A stretch of DNA of 16,992 bases. Source: Thermoplasmatota archaeon. Lineage in GTDB: Archaea > Thermoplasmatota > E2 > DHVEG-1. Positions 1-6,790 of the stretch are shown here, in pieces. The stretch covers positions 1 through 16,992 of the forward strand of contig JAFGFQ010000128.1 of NCBI GenBank assembly GCA_016930995.1, read 5' to 3'. A program made the position numbers and the translations under genes. Within the stretch, counting starts at the first letter, position 1; each line of letters starts with the position of its first letter. The notes beneath the pieces were generated by a model. It did not search any database. It saw nothing but the letters and a program-made list of their open reading frames with translations, and was not told the DNA's origin.

Positions 1-162
1 CTGGTCAACACCACGGTCACCGTCGAAGGACACTACCAGTCAGACAACTGGATGAGCGTCTTTACCATCAATGGCGAAGTCTACCGTGAACCAGGTCAGC
101 CTATCTGGGCAGCGCAGCACGAATGGCGCTGGCGCTACGGACACGGTAACGGAAAACCATAA
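1..162 (+). CDS. C-terminal end of an unidentified protein (partial)
   Basis: Frame 1 is open from the left edge to a TAA at 160-162, giving 53 residues with no start inside the window. The tail is rich in aromatic and polar residues, with a Trp/Arg/Gly/His-rich end (EWRWRYGHGNGKP). Codons are G+C-rich at the third position, unlike the AT-rich spacer that follows. A clean hairpin terminator begins 13 nt after the stop, which supports a genuine gene end. The alternation of Thr/Val and Tyr/Trp looks like beta-sheet in a secreted or surface protein, but I do not recognise the family and the upstream part is missing. Confidence 0.6.
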   Translation: MVNTTVTVEGHYQSDNWMSVFTINGEVYREPGQPIWAAQHEWRWRYGHGNGKP

Positions 163-175
163 AAAATTCAACAGG

Positions 176-201
176 GAGGGGAGCTTATCCCCTCTTATTT
201 T
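176..201 (+). terminator. Hairpin plus T-rich terminator after the partial CDS
   Basis: A perfect 7-bp stem (GAGGGGA at 176-182 pairing with TCCCCTC at 188-194, loop GCTTA) is followed by TTATTTT. It ends the transcript of the partial gene and insulates the next promoter. Confidence 0.7.
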
Positions 202-271
202 CATCATGCTGATTTATTTTTCATGTATGTTTTCTAAGTTTGAATACACCGAAATCATTGAAAAGAGAAAA

Positions 272-320
272 TTCGATAACCTATCAAAAATTCGATAAAC
301 TTCCAAAAACCTATTTAAAC
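272..320 (+). promoter_or_regulatory. Promoter with tandem 19-bp direct repeats (copy A)
   Basis: Two adjacent 19-bp units, TTCGATAACCTATCAAAAA (272-290) and TTCGATAAACTTCCAAAAA (291-309), lie head to tail. They are followed after 2 nt by a TATA box TATTTAAAC (312-320). The second unit covers the place where the TFB recognition element would be. Transcription would start near 340, giving a short leader with a GGTGG ribosome site (344-348) before the ATG at 357. The same architecture with the same spacing recurs at 2549-2596 in front of the secreted-peptide gene. Confidence 0.75.
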
Positions 321-356
321 GAAAAAAAACAGATATCATCATTGGTGGAAAGTCCT

Positions 357-1556
357 ATGAAAACAAAGGAAAGAACCTTGATTGTTTTTCTTCTGATGTC
401 CTGTCTAGTTTTTACCAGTGTGACACCATTGATTTCCGCTCAAGAAGGGTATGGGAATCAGTACGGGTCTGGACAAGGGAACTCATCTAGCGACCCGCAA
501 CAAAGTCCTCCGGAGGTCCCTGGTTCGATGGGTGGTTTTGGAGGTCAACAGAGTGGTGGAAACCATGACAACGGGTCTGGTCCGGGAGGTGACAATGAGA
601 ATTCCTCTGGAGGGCATCAGTACCGACACCGATACCAGAGGAGATATACGATCATGGATGGCACAGAGAATTATACTCGGATTCGCTCCCAATGTCGTCA
701 TAACAGAACTGATGAGGCATTCGAAATATTTTTTTCCATTGATGCGGCACCGACACTTGAGCTTTCATATCTACCAAGCCTGAACGCAAGCATGGGTGAG
801 CGTCATTTCAATCTGGTTATTGATCAGCTTATTGAATATCTTGATTCAAACGAAAATGGGAAATACGATCACAACGACGATATCGTAAGTTCCCTTGTTT
901 TTTCCAATGTCACCTTTTCAAATATCACCTATACGAACAGTACGACACCAGATGGAAAAACCATCACGATTATTGAAACGCATACCACGGATAATCTTTT
1001 TTCAATCCTTATCTACCTTGTGAGTGAACAGACCTCAATTTTCAACAATATCATCACTCAGAAAGAAGTGAAAATCGATTTTACAATCATCGGCTATCCG
1101 TATGTGAACCAATCCAGTCAACTCGCTCTTGTCACTCAGGTTGACACACCATTTGATGTACTCCCCGAGCAGAACACCTATGATGAACAACAAGGAATTG
1201 CTGCCCAGGAGAGCGGCCTGAATATCTCTTCTCCAACCCGAAGCGGGTTCTTCACCTGGGCAAATGAGGCGGTTGTTGATAATAAAACATATCCTGTGAA
1301 TGTGACTGTCCTTTCCACATCAGAACAGACATTTTCGGGAAATGTACAGGAAGCATATACACAAAGTCAGGTCATCTTTTCCTATCCTCGTGGGGAGAGC
1401 ATTGTTCATGACCCAAAGATTGGTGTCATCGAACTTCTTGGAGGGGTGCTGCCTGCGGTGCTGCAGGTTGAGTATCTTTCTATTATCTATCTGCTCGCGT
1501 GTCTTGTCGCAGGGATTGTCTTCTATGGGGTCGTGTTTATCAGAAAGAAGCGGTAA
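357..1556 (+). CDS. Membrane-anchored Gly/Ser/Asn-rich surface protein
   Basis: This is a 399-aa exported protein of unknown function. Residues 1-28 form a signal peptide (basic MKTKER, hydrophobic core, cleavage near ISA-Q). Residues about 30-87 are a low-complexity linker rich in Gly, Ser, Asn, Gln and Pro. Residues 163-174 form an EF-hand/dockerin-like calcium loop (DSNENGKYDHND). The rest is predicted beta-rich with many N-x-S/T sequons. A single membrane helix near the end is followed by RKKR, so the body should face outside. The frame is open back to an ATG at 240, but that lies upstream of the TATA box at 312-320; the ATG at 357 has a GGTGG site and yields the signal peptide, so I chose it. 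It shares its promoter design with the small secreted peptide at 2632. I do not recognise a named family. Confidence 0.85.
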   Translation: MKTKERTLIVFLLMSCLVFTSVTPLISAQEGYGNQYGSGQGNSSSDPQQSPPEVPGSMGGFGGQQSGGNHDNGSGPGGDNENSSGGHQYRHRYQRRYTIMDGTENYTRIRSQCRHNRTDEAFEIFFSIDAAPTLELSYLPSLNASMGERHFNLVIDQLIEYLDSNENGKYDHNDDIVSSLVFSNVTFSNITYTNSTTPDGKTITIIETHTTDNLFSILIYLVSEQTSIFNNIITQKEVKIDFTIIGYPYVNQSSQLALVTQVDTPFDVLPEQNTYDEQQGIAAQESGLNISSPTRSGFFTWANEAVVDNKTYPVNVTVLSTSEQTFSGNVQEAYTQSQVIFSYPRGESIVHDPKIGVIELLGGVLPAVLQVEYLSIIYLLACLVAGIVFYGVVFIRKKR

Positions 1557-1570
1557 GCGCGACAAACATC

Positions 1571-1579
1571 TTTATATTT
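1571..1579 (+). promoter_or_regulatory. TATA box for the membrane protein/regulator pair
   Basis: TTTATATTT lies 15 nt after the preceding stop. A start about 25 nt further on gives a short leader carrying the ribosome site GAGGTGAT at 1608-1615, just before the ATG at 1619. No copy of the 19-bp repeat is present, so this pair is controlled differently from its two neighbours. Confidence 0.6.
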
Positions 1580-1618
1580 CACTAACGTTTTCATCGGTAA
1601 AAAAGATGAGGTGATGCC

Positions 1619-1894
1619 ATGGATATTATCACGTTAGGAACTATTATCATCGTTGGAATTACCACGGTTTTCTCCTTTGGTCTCTTTGTAGTCTCTTTGA
1701 ACAGCTATCGGAAATCACAGAAGAAAAAGATTTTTTTCGTCAGTATCTTGCTTCTGCTTTTTTTTATTAAAAACCTTCTTTTAAGCATTTTATTATTCAC
1801 CGCACAGATCCAAAATGATGTTACTATTCTCGCACTTGAGTGCTTTGATCTTTTAATCTTGGTGTTCCTCTTCATCGCGGTTTTAACAAAATAG
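1619..1894 (+). CDS. Small three-helix membrane protein, regulator partner
   Basis: This 91-aa protein is almost entirely hydrophobic. It has three likely membrane helices at about residues 5-27, 37-60 and 66-89, with a basic loop (YRKSQKKK) after the first. A strong ribosome site (GAGGTGAT) precedes the ATG. The stop is 10 nt before the start of the winged-helix regulator, so the two are almost certainly co-transcribed. Small membrane proteins of this size are commonly found beside archaeal two-wing regulators, where a role in membrane sensing or tethering is plausible. That role is an inference from context; nothing catalytic is visible and the family name cannot be verified here. Confidence 0.8.
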   Translation: MDIITLGTIIIVGITTVFSFGLFVVSLNSYRKSQKKKIFFVSILLLLFFIKNLLLSILLFTAQIQNDVTILALECFDLLILVFLFIAVLTK

Positions 1895-1904
1895 AGAGGA
1901 CGAC

Positions 1905-2420
1905 ATGGAGGACGTTCTCGAGTTGGAAACACGGCGAAAAATCTATGATATTATCGGAAAGAACCCCGGGCTTCATCTTAGTAAAATCGCTGATATGCTC
2001 CAGATGCGCATCTCCCATGTCGAATACCACGTGAATTACCTTGAAAAACATGATATTATCACAGTTGAGAAATCCACAGGATATAAGCGAGTATATGTCA
2101 AGGGGACCATCGGAATTCAGGATAAACGGTACCTTTCGGTTCTTCGGCAAAAAACCCTGCTTCAAATCATTCTTTTTCTTCTGAAAAGTGATACGGTCCA
2201 ACATAAGGATATCCTCGAAAACGTTCCTGTCTCCCCTTCGACGCTTTCATACCATCTGAAAAAACTGGTGAAACACGATATTATCGAGGTTCAGCGTTAT
2301 GGGGAAAATAAAGGATACCGCCTAAAAAATCGAGAAGAAATCGTCACATGGTTGATTCAGTACAAGCCATTTGATTTATACGAGGAATTCACCGACGTGT
2401 GGACTGATATTTCCATCTAG
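1905..2420 (+). CDS. Tandem winged-helix transcriptional regulator
   Basis: This is a 171-aa cytoplasmic DNA-binding protein with two winged helix-turn-helix domains. Wing 1 spans about residues 5-66, with recognition helix SHVEYHVNYLEKHDII at 37-52. Wing 2 spans about 78-142, with STLSYHLKKLVKHDII at 112-127. The two domains are clearly internal duplicates, sharing the S-x-x-x-YH-x-x-x-L-x-KHDII signature. There is no ligand-binding or receiver domain, so a signal would have to come through a partner, perhaps the membrane protein encoded 10 nt upstream. A GAGAGGA ribosome site overlaps the upstream stop. Because it has two duplicated DNA-reading heads, it is a natural candidate to bind the two tandem 19-bp units in the promoters at 272 and 2549; this is inferred from architecture and position, not shown. 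Whether it activates or represses is unknown. Confidence 0.9.
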   Translation: MEDVLELETRRKIYDIIGKNPGLHLSKIADMLQMRISHVEYHVNYLEKHDIITVEKSTGYKRVYVKGTIGIQDKRYLSVLRQKTLLQIILFLLKSDTVQHKDILENVPVSPSTLSYHLKKLVKHDIIEVQRYGENKGYRLKNREEIVTWLIQYKPFDLYEEFTDVWTDISI

Positions 2421-2424
2421 CACC

Positions 2425-2487
2425 TCCATTTGAAGCAAATGGATTACCTTGAATAAAATTTCAGAAGGCCGTTCTTTTTTCTTTTTC
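2425..2487 (+). terminator. Hairpin and T-rich terminator after the regulator
   Basis: A perfect 8-bp stem TCCATTTG (2425-2432) / CAAATGGA (2436-2443) with a 3-nt loop starts 4 nt after the regulator stop. A T-rich run (CTTTTTTCTTTTT) follows at about 2474-2486. Together they plausibly end the membrane protein/regulator transcript before the next promoter. Confidence 0.55.
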
Positions 2488-2548
2488 CGCTTCCCTTGTA
2501 TATTGTAAATCACACAACAGCGCGGTCATCGTATTTCTTTTATTTCTC

Positions 2549-2596
2549 TTCGATAACCTTCCAAAAATTCGATAGATTTCCAAGAATGTATTTAAC
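2549..2596 (+). promoter_or_regulatory. Promoter with tandem 19-bp direct repeats (copy B)
   Basis: The units TTCGATAACCTTCCAAAAA (2549-2567) and TTCGATAGATTTCCAAGAA (2568-2586) are followed after 2 nt by the TATA box TATTTAAC (2589-2596) and then CGAAAAA. Against copy A at 272-320 I count seven mismatches and one single-base gap over about 55 bp, while the sequences on either side differ. The predicted start near 2618 leaves a short leader with the ribosome site AGGAG before the ATG at 2632. Confidence 0.78.
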
Positions 2597-2631
2597 GAAA
2601 AACCCCTATAAAGAGAGGTAAGGAGATATGT

Positions 2632-2862
2632 ATGAAAAGGAAAACCATAATAATAACATGTATCGTCATAGGACTTGTTGGAATCGCTGGAACCGCAATG
2701 GCAACCAGTATGGGACCAGCACCCAACGCAGGCGACGGTGTTCCAGATGGCAGCGGATTTGATTCACCGATCGGACCAAACGCTAGCCCAGATTCAGGAA
2801 ATGGTCATCAAGGACCAGCACCGAACTCTGGTGATGGAATCCCTGACGGTCCTGGTTGGTAA
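2632..2862 (+). CDS. Small secreted peptide with GPAPN-GDGxPDG repeats
   Basis: This is a 76-aa precursor of unknown function. Residues 1-24 form a signal peptide (MKRK, hydrophobic stretch, cleavage near AMA-TS), leaving a mature peptide of about 52 residues made almost wholly of Gly, Pro, Asp, Asn, Ser and Ala. A 13-residue unit occurs twice: GPAPNAGDGVPDG (28-40) and GPAPNSGDGIPDG (61-73), with a degenerate copy (GPNASPDSGNG) between. The GDGxPDG part resembles the acidic turn of thrombospondin type-3 calcium repeats. There is no Cys and no membrane anchor. The repeat codons differ mainly at synonymous positions, which supports real translation. The start has AGGAG 6 nt upstream. It shares its promoter design with the surface protein at 357, so joint expression is expected. 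A calcium-binding or cell-surface role is inference only. Confidence 0.82.
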   Translation: MKRKTIIITCIVIGLVGIAGTAMATSMGPAPNAGDGVPDGSGFDSPIGPNASPDSGNGHQGPAPNSGDGIPDGPGW

Positions 2863-2879
2863 AATGAGATAGTAAAAGG

Positions 2880-2932
2880 GACACAATCTTCTGAAAAAGA
2901 GTGTCAACACCCTTTTTTTTTTTATTTTTTTT
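2880..2932 (+). terminator. Hairpin and long poly-T terminator
   Basis: GACAC (2880-2884) pairs with GTGTC (2901-2905), with an inner TCTT/AAGA stem and a two-base bulge. A very long T tract (2913-2932, broken by one A) follows. It ends the secreted-peptide transcript and separates it from the convergent lipoprotein gene. Confidence 0.75.
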
Positions 2933-2969
2933 ATCATTTCATTAAGATGTTCTACTGCAACAGCAATGA

Positions 2970-3440
2970 TTATTGTGTATCAGCAACAATGTCATAGGTC
3001 CAATTCTGAAACGATGCGATTTGCGTATCTCTCATCTCATACGCGACCGTAAGCTCATCAACACTCTCGTAGTAATAATCATAGCCACCGATCAGATAGA
3101 ATCGCGTTCCATTGGTATATTCCTCCATCCAGCTTGCTGCTTCTTCCCATGTCGAGGGGTAGCCGGTAGTATAGATTCGTTGGTTGTCTGGTTGGTCCTC
3201 TGTCAATGGATGGCCATTCAGATGGACGGTCACCCAATAGCGATTCGCAGAACCGATCGAAGGGAAGACCAGGTAATAGCGCCATTGGTACACTGGTTGT
3301 GTTGAGTTCATATCGTTTCTTTCAAGAAAACGAAATGTATATGTTTTTCCCTGATTGTTATTCTCGTTACATCCTGCAAAAACGACGCTTAGCATTGCTA
3401 ATATGAATCCTACCGCTAAAACGGTTTTTTGTTTTTTCAT
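2970..3440 (-). CDS. Small lipoprotein of unknown function
   Basis: This 156-aa protein has a classic lipoprotein signal: MKKQK, a hydrophobic core, then a lipobox ending VFAGC with the lipidated Cys at residue 24, followed by an Asn-rich linker (NENNNQG). The mature part of about 130 residues is rich in Tyr, Trp and Thr, has several N-x-S/T sequons (NST, NGT, NWT), and looks like a small globular beta/alpha domain on the outer face of the membrane. A strong AAGGAGGT ribosome site (3445-3452) precedes the ATG. It is divergent from the OPT transporter, with about 140 bp of shared control region. A substrate-binding or surface role is possible, but no family is recognised. Confidence 0.85.
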   Translation of the reverse strand: MKKQKTVLAVGFILAMLSVVFAGCNENNNQGKTYTFRFLERNDMNSTQPVYQWRYYLVFPSIGSANRYWVTVHLNGHPLTEDQPDNQRIYTTGYPSTWEEAASWMEEYTNGTRFYLIGGYDYYYESVDELTVAYEMRDTQIASFQNWTYDIVADTQ

Positions 3441-3516
3441 AGGAACCTCCTTAGAGACTCATCTGTCGTCACAAAATCTCCTTTATGCATGGAGGGTATT
3501 TTATTTTTACCATTCC

Positions 3517-3533
3517 GCACCTCTATAGGGTGC
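3517..3533. promoter_or_regulatory. Imperfect 17-bp palindrome between divergent genes
   Basis: GCACCTCTATAGGGTGC is a near-perfect inverted repeat (GCACC/GGTGC arms around CTATAG). It is placed about 20 bp upstream of the OPT TATA box and inside the lipoprotein/OPT divergent region. It may be an operator or activator site; no binding protein can be named. Confidence 0.35.
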
Positions 3534-3553
3534 ACTGAGCGGCATCAGAACTA

Positions 3554-3562
3554 TTTTATATA
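3554..3562 (+). promoter_or_regulatory. TATA box of the OPT transporter; leaderless start
   Basis: TTTTATATA is centred about 25 nt upstream of 3581-3593, where the gene's GTG and ATG start candidates lie. No ribosome site is visible before either, so the mRNA is probably leaderless or nearly so. Confidence 0.55.
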
Positions 3563-3580
3563 CAAAGGATAATATTAATA

Positions 3581-5572
3581 GTGGCCTATGTAATGTCCTA
3601 CAGAGAAAACTTTGATTCTTTTATCCCAGCGAAAAGACAGATTCCAGAACTCACTCTAAAGGCAGTTCTCATCGGTTCGATCCTTTCAATTGTTCTTGGG
3701 GCGGCAAACGCATACTTTGGCTTATATGCAGGGATGACAGTCTCAGCAGCCATCCCCGGGGCGGTCATGGCGTTCGCCCTGCTACGACCACTGAAAGGGA
3801 CAATCCTTGAAGTCAACATCGGCATGATGGGGGCAGCCTCTGGGACTGCGCTTGCTGCCGGTGTCATTTTCACGATTCCTGCAATGCTGCTCATCGGAGC
3901 ATGGACGGAGATCCATTATCTAGAGACAACACTCATCGCGGCACTCGGGGGTATCCTTGGGGTACTCTGGATGGTTACTCTGAGACGTGCGTTGATCATT
4001 AAGACAGACCTTCCTTTCCCGGAGGGAGTCGCGGTGGCTGCCGTCCTTACAACAACAGTCGGTGACCGACACAGACAAAAAAAACAGGCAAGCATCAGTG
4101 GCGTGTGGTTGCTCTCTGGTGCTATTCTTGGAGCGTTGTTGAAGTTCGGGCAAGTAGGCCTTAAGATTTTTGAGGCACGGTTACAAGGTATCATCAACAT
4201 CGGGAGATATAATATTGGTGGTGGAGAAAACGATGCGGTCTTCTATGGAGGAGTTGCCACATCACCAGCACTCCTTGGTGTTGGCTGGATCATCGGACCA
4301 CGAATCGCCTCTTTTGTGTTCGTCGGAGGTCTTCTTGGATGGGTGATTATCACACCGCTGATTGCTCTTGCGGCCGGAGTCCCTGCGGGATTGACTCCGA
4401 TAGACGGGTTCTTCTACATCTGGGAACACTACATACGATATATTGGAGTAGGAGCCATGGTCGTCGGAGGCCTCTACACCATTGTTAAGCTCCGATCGAA
4501 CCTCGCAGAAGGACTCAGAGAAGCAGTCAGTGGGCTAAAGGGGGGTCACGTGGCGGCAAAAAAACGAACCGACCAGGATCTGAATTTCAAATGGGTGTTT
4601 TTAACGATTGGTGCGCTGACCATACCAATTTTTCTTGTGTATGTGTGGATATCAGATAATTTCCTCGTATCTGGAGTAATGGCGGTGTTTGCTATCCTGT
4701 TTGCGTTTATTGCCAGTGCGATTACGGGGTATATGGCCGGACTTGTCGGATCATCAAACCAGCCGACATCAGGAGTCACCGTCTCAATCCTGCTTTTGAC
4801 CTGTTTAATTCTCTTGGGGTTTGGATTGTCTGGAGATGTCGGTGCCTATGGCACTGCCATTCTTATTGCTACCGTCATCGCCTGCTGCGCAGCAATCTCA
4901 GGGGATGTCCTGCAGTCCATGACCGCAGGTCAGATGATAGGAGCGACCCCCTACAAACAACAGATCGCTGAGTTGATTGGGATTCTTGTCGCGGCACCGG
5001 TTCTTGCGATTGTGATTTCTGCGCTTCATCAAGCCTATACGATAGGCAGTAATGATTTACCCGCCCCGCAAGCGTTCCTCATGAGTGGCGTCGTGCAAGG
5101 AACGCTAGGTGGGGAGATGGTCTGGCCGTTTGTTCTTGCTGGGATGGTACTGGCTTTTGTGTTAATCCTTCTAAACCTGCCGGTTCTTCCCGTCGCCATC
5201 GGCATTTATCTTCCTTTCACCCTCACAACGCCTATCTTTTGCGGTGGCGTGATCCGTTATCTCACCAATAAAAAAATTGAGGCACGATATGGAAAAACTG
5301 AGCAAGCAAATACAAATGAATGGCAACTAGCTATTCAGCAGACTGAGGTACAACCAAAAGATAGAATCCTGCGGACAGGGCTTTTGTTTACTGCAGGGCT
5401 TATCGCCGGGGAAGCATTAACCGGGGTCATCGTCGCATTTGTCATTATCGCTGGACTGCAGATGACCGTCTTTACTATCCCACCGGTTCTCCCCGGGCTC
5501 CTAATATGGCTCTTTATCGCTCTGCTGGTATTCTACATTCCCTTACGAGAGGTGTATAATAAAAGATCGTAG
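3581..5572 (+). CDS. OPT-family oligopeptide/metal-chelate transporter
   Basis: This is a polytopic membrane protein of 663 aa (659 from the ATG at 3593) and of normal length for prokaryotic OPT transporters. Proton-coupled OPT proteins import small peptides, glutathione-like thiols or metal chelates; the substrate cannot be read from sequence. Family features are the N-terminal PELTLKAVLIGSIL...ANAYFGLYAGMTVSAAIPGAV block, a LPFPEGVA segment, SSNQPTSGVT at about residues 390-400, and GDVLQSMTAGQMIGATPYKQQ at about 440-460. It has 14 or more hydrophobic segments and ends with a short basic tail. GTG at 3581 and ATG at 3593 are both in frame; the TATA position suggests a leaderless start at one of them. 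It stands alone as a transcription unit on the plus strand, with convergent genes beyond. Confidence 0.93.
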   Translation: MAYVMSYRENFDSFIPAKRQIPELTLKAVLIGSILSIVLGAANAYFGLYAGMTVSAAIPGAVMAFALLRPLKGTILEVNIGMMGAASGTALAAGVIFTIPAMLLIGAWTEIHYLETTLIAALGGILGVLWMVTLRRALIIKTDLPFPEGVAVAAVLTTTVGDRHRQKKQASISGVWLLSGAILGALLKFGQVGLKIFEARLQGIINIGRYNIGGGENDAVFYGGVATSPALLGVGWIIGPRIASFVFVGGLLGWVIITPLIALAAGVPAGLTPIDGFFYIWEHYIRYIGVGAMVVGGLYTIVKLRSNLAEGLREAVSGLKGGHVAAKKRTDQDLNFKWVFLTIGALTIPIFLVYVWISDNFLVSGVMAVFAILFAFIASAITGYMAGLVGSSNQPTSGVTVSILLLTCLILLGFGLSGDVGAYGTAILIATVIACCAAISGDVLQSMTAGQMIGATPYKQQIAELIGILVAAPVLAIVISALHQAYTIGSNDLPAPQAFLMSGVVQGTLGGEMVWPFVLAGMVLAFVLILLNLPVLPVAIGIYLPFTLTTPIFCGGVIRYLTNKKIEARYGKTEQANTNEWQLAIQQTEVQPKDRILRTGLLFTAGLIAGEALTGVIVAFVIIAGLQMTVFTIPPVLPGLLIWLFIALLVFYIPLREVYNKRS

Positions 5573-5582
5573 TACTCTTTTT

Positions 5583-5613
5583 GATTCTCTCTTAAGTGCA
5601 CTTGGCAAGAATC
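5583..5613 (+). terminator. Nested hairpin after the OPT gene
   Basis: GATTCT (5583-5588) pairs with AGAATC (5608-5613). Inside lies the perfect palindrome AAGTGCACTT with further TCTT/AAGA pairing. A T run (5577-5581) sits between the OPT stop and the hairpin. Either element could end OPT transcription; the 5573-5765 spacer holds nothing else I can support. Confidence 0.4.
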
Positions 5614-5765
5614 GAATCTCTAATCTAATCTCAAAAGGAAAAGGAATGATAGCGTAAGAACTATGAAGATCTAATCATATAAAAAACTGTCATTTTCTAG
5701 GTCACCATAAAAGCAAATAAAATACGTATTACAAGTGAGCTCATCCTTATTCTTTATTTTGAATT

Positions 5766-6689
5766 TTATACCACGACTTTTCCATTTCCAATGTGGTGTA
5801 ATTTTTTTGCGTTAAGGTCAAGTAAAATAAAAGTATCGTTTTTTGTATATCCAATTGGTTTTTCAGTTTCAAAGCTAATCGTATCCTTGGCTATCTCTGT
5901 AATGGTAATTGGTATGTTTTGCATTCCTGCCGTCATATGAAAAACCCCTTTTTTCATCTCTTGATAAAACCTGTTTTTCGTGAACCGAAGCGTAAATCTC
6001 GTATCGGTTCTTGCGTCGCCATCTGCAGCGAACATCGCCCCTCTCTTCAGATCCTCAAGCGTCGCTCCCTTGATAGCAAGACCGACTCGACTTCCTGCGA
6101 TGGCACTATCGACATTACTATCCTGCATTTGTATTGAGCGGATGAGAACTTCTTTATTCGCAGGGAGAAGAACCATCGTGTCATGGGTTCTGATGGTCCC
6201 TTGTTTCACAAACCCAAGGATGACGTCTCCGATGCCTTTCACGGTAAAGGAATGATCGGTTATGACGATCGCAGGTGAGCCGACATCTCGTAAAGGATTC
6301 AGTTGTACAACCTGGCCGATTATCTTAGGAATGTTCTTCTCTACTATCGTAAAATGTTCAAGCGATGTATTTTTAATCATATTACGAAGCTGGGTTGCAT
6401 CGGAGTATGCGGGGAGCAGCAAGATACCTTCTGTTATGCCCATGGAATCAAGAAGCAAGAGGGTCTCCCCTACGTCGGGGGTCATCTGTTCGCAGTTGAT
6501 TATTGCAGCATCGATAGATGAAATAATCTGGGTCTTTGCAATCAGTTTGTTTTCAAAAGGGGCCATGAAGGTGTAAATACACTCATCGGTTTTTTTATTA
6601 AACATGAGGATGTCGCTTGCTGTACCTTTTTTCCCTAATTCTCTGCCTAATGTATCATCATGGAATATTCCGACTGCGACGTGTTTCAT
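5766..6689 (-). CDS. SelB-like elongation-factor homologue lacking GTPase motifs
   Basis: This 307-aa protein is related to translational GTPases of the SelB/EF-Tu type. Residues about 1-130 have the shape of the G domain, including the DAAI segment and a TLLLLDSMGI helix. However, the P-loop GHVDHGKT is replaced by IFHDDTLGRELGKKG and NKxD by a PAYSD-like segment, so GTP binding is unlikely. Residues about 140-220 are a well-preserved domain II (FTVKGIGDVILGFV...AGSRVGLAIKG...RGAMF), followed by a domain III-like barrel. This matches the archaeal SelB-like group (aSelBL), described as widespread in archaea without selenocysteine and as having degenerate GTP-binding motifs. Its client is unknown. 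The ATG at 6689 fits a leaderless mRNA from the TATA-like GCTTTATGTA (6711-6720); a GTG one codon upstream (6692) is an alternative start. Confidence 0.82.
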   Translation of the reverse strand: MKHVAVGIFHDDTLGRELGKKGTASDILMFNKKTDECIYTFMAPFENKLIAKTQIISSIDAAIINCEQMTPDVGETLLLLDSMGITEGILLLPAYSDATQLRNMIKNTSLEHFTIVEKNIPKIIGQVVQLNPLRDVGSPAIVITDHSFTVKGIGDVILGFVKQGTIRTHDTMVLLPANKEVLIRSIQMQDSNVDSAIAGSRVGLAIKGATLEDLKRGAMFAADGDARTDTRFTLRFTKNRFYQEMKKGVFHMTAGMQNIPITITEIAKDTISFETEKPIGYTKNDTFILLDLNAKKLHHIGNGKVVV

Positions 6690-6790
6690 CACACCTGCAA
6701 TAAAGTATCTTACATAAAGCTATGGATTGAAAGTAACCTATCAAACTCATTGATGGGCTACCTGTGACTGATGAGTAGTGATATCCGGTT

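Noticed and set aside
240..356. N-terminal extension of the surface protein to the ATG at 240.
   Set aside because: It would be translated from DNA upstream of and across the TATA box and tandem repeats, has no ribosome site and would hide a good signal peptide; the ATG at 357 is better.
6749..6778. Box C/D guide RNA-like pattern (TTGATGG ... CTGATGAG).
   Set aside because: The C box has mismatches, the D' and C' boxes overlap and no terminal stem or D box fits the required spacing.
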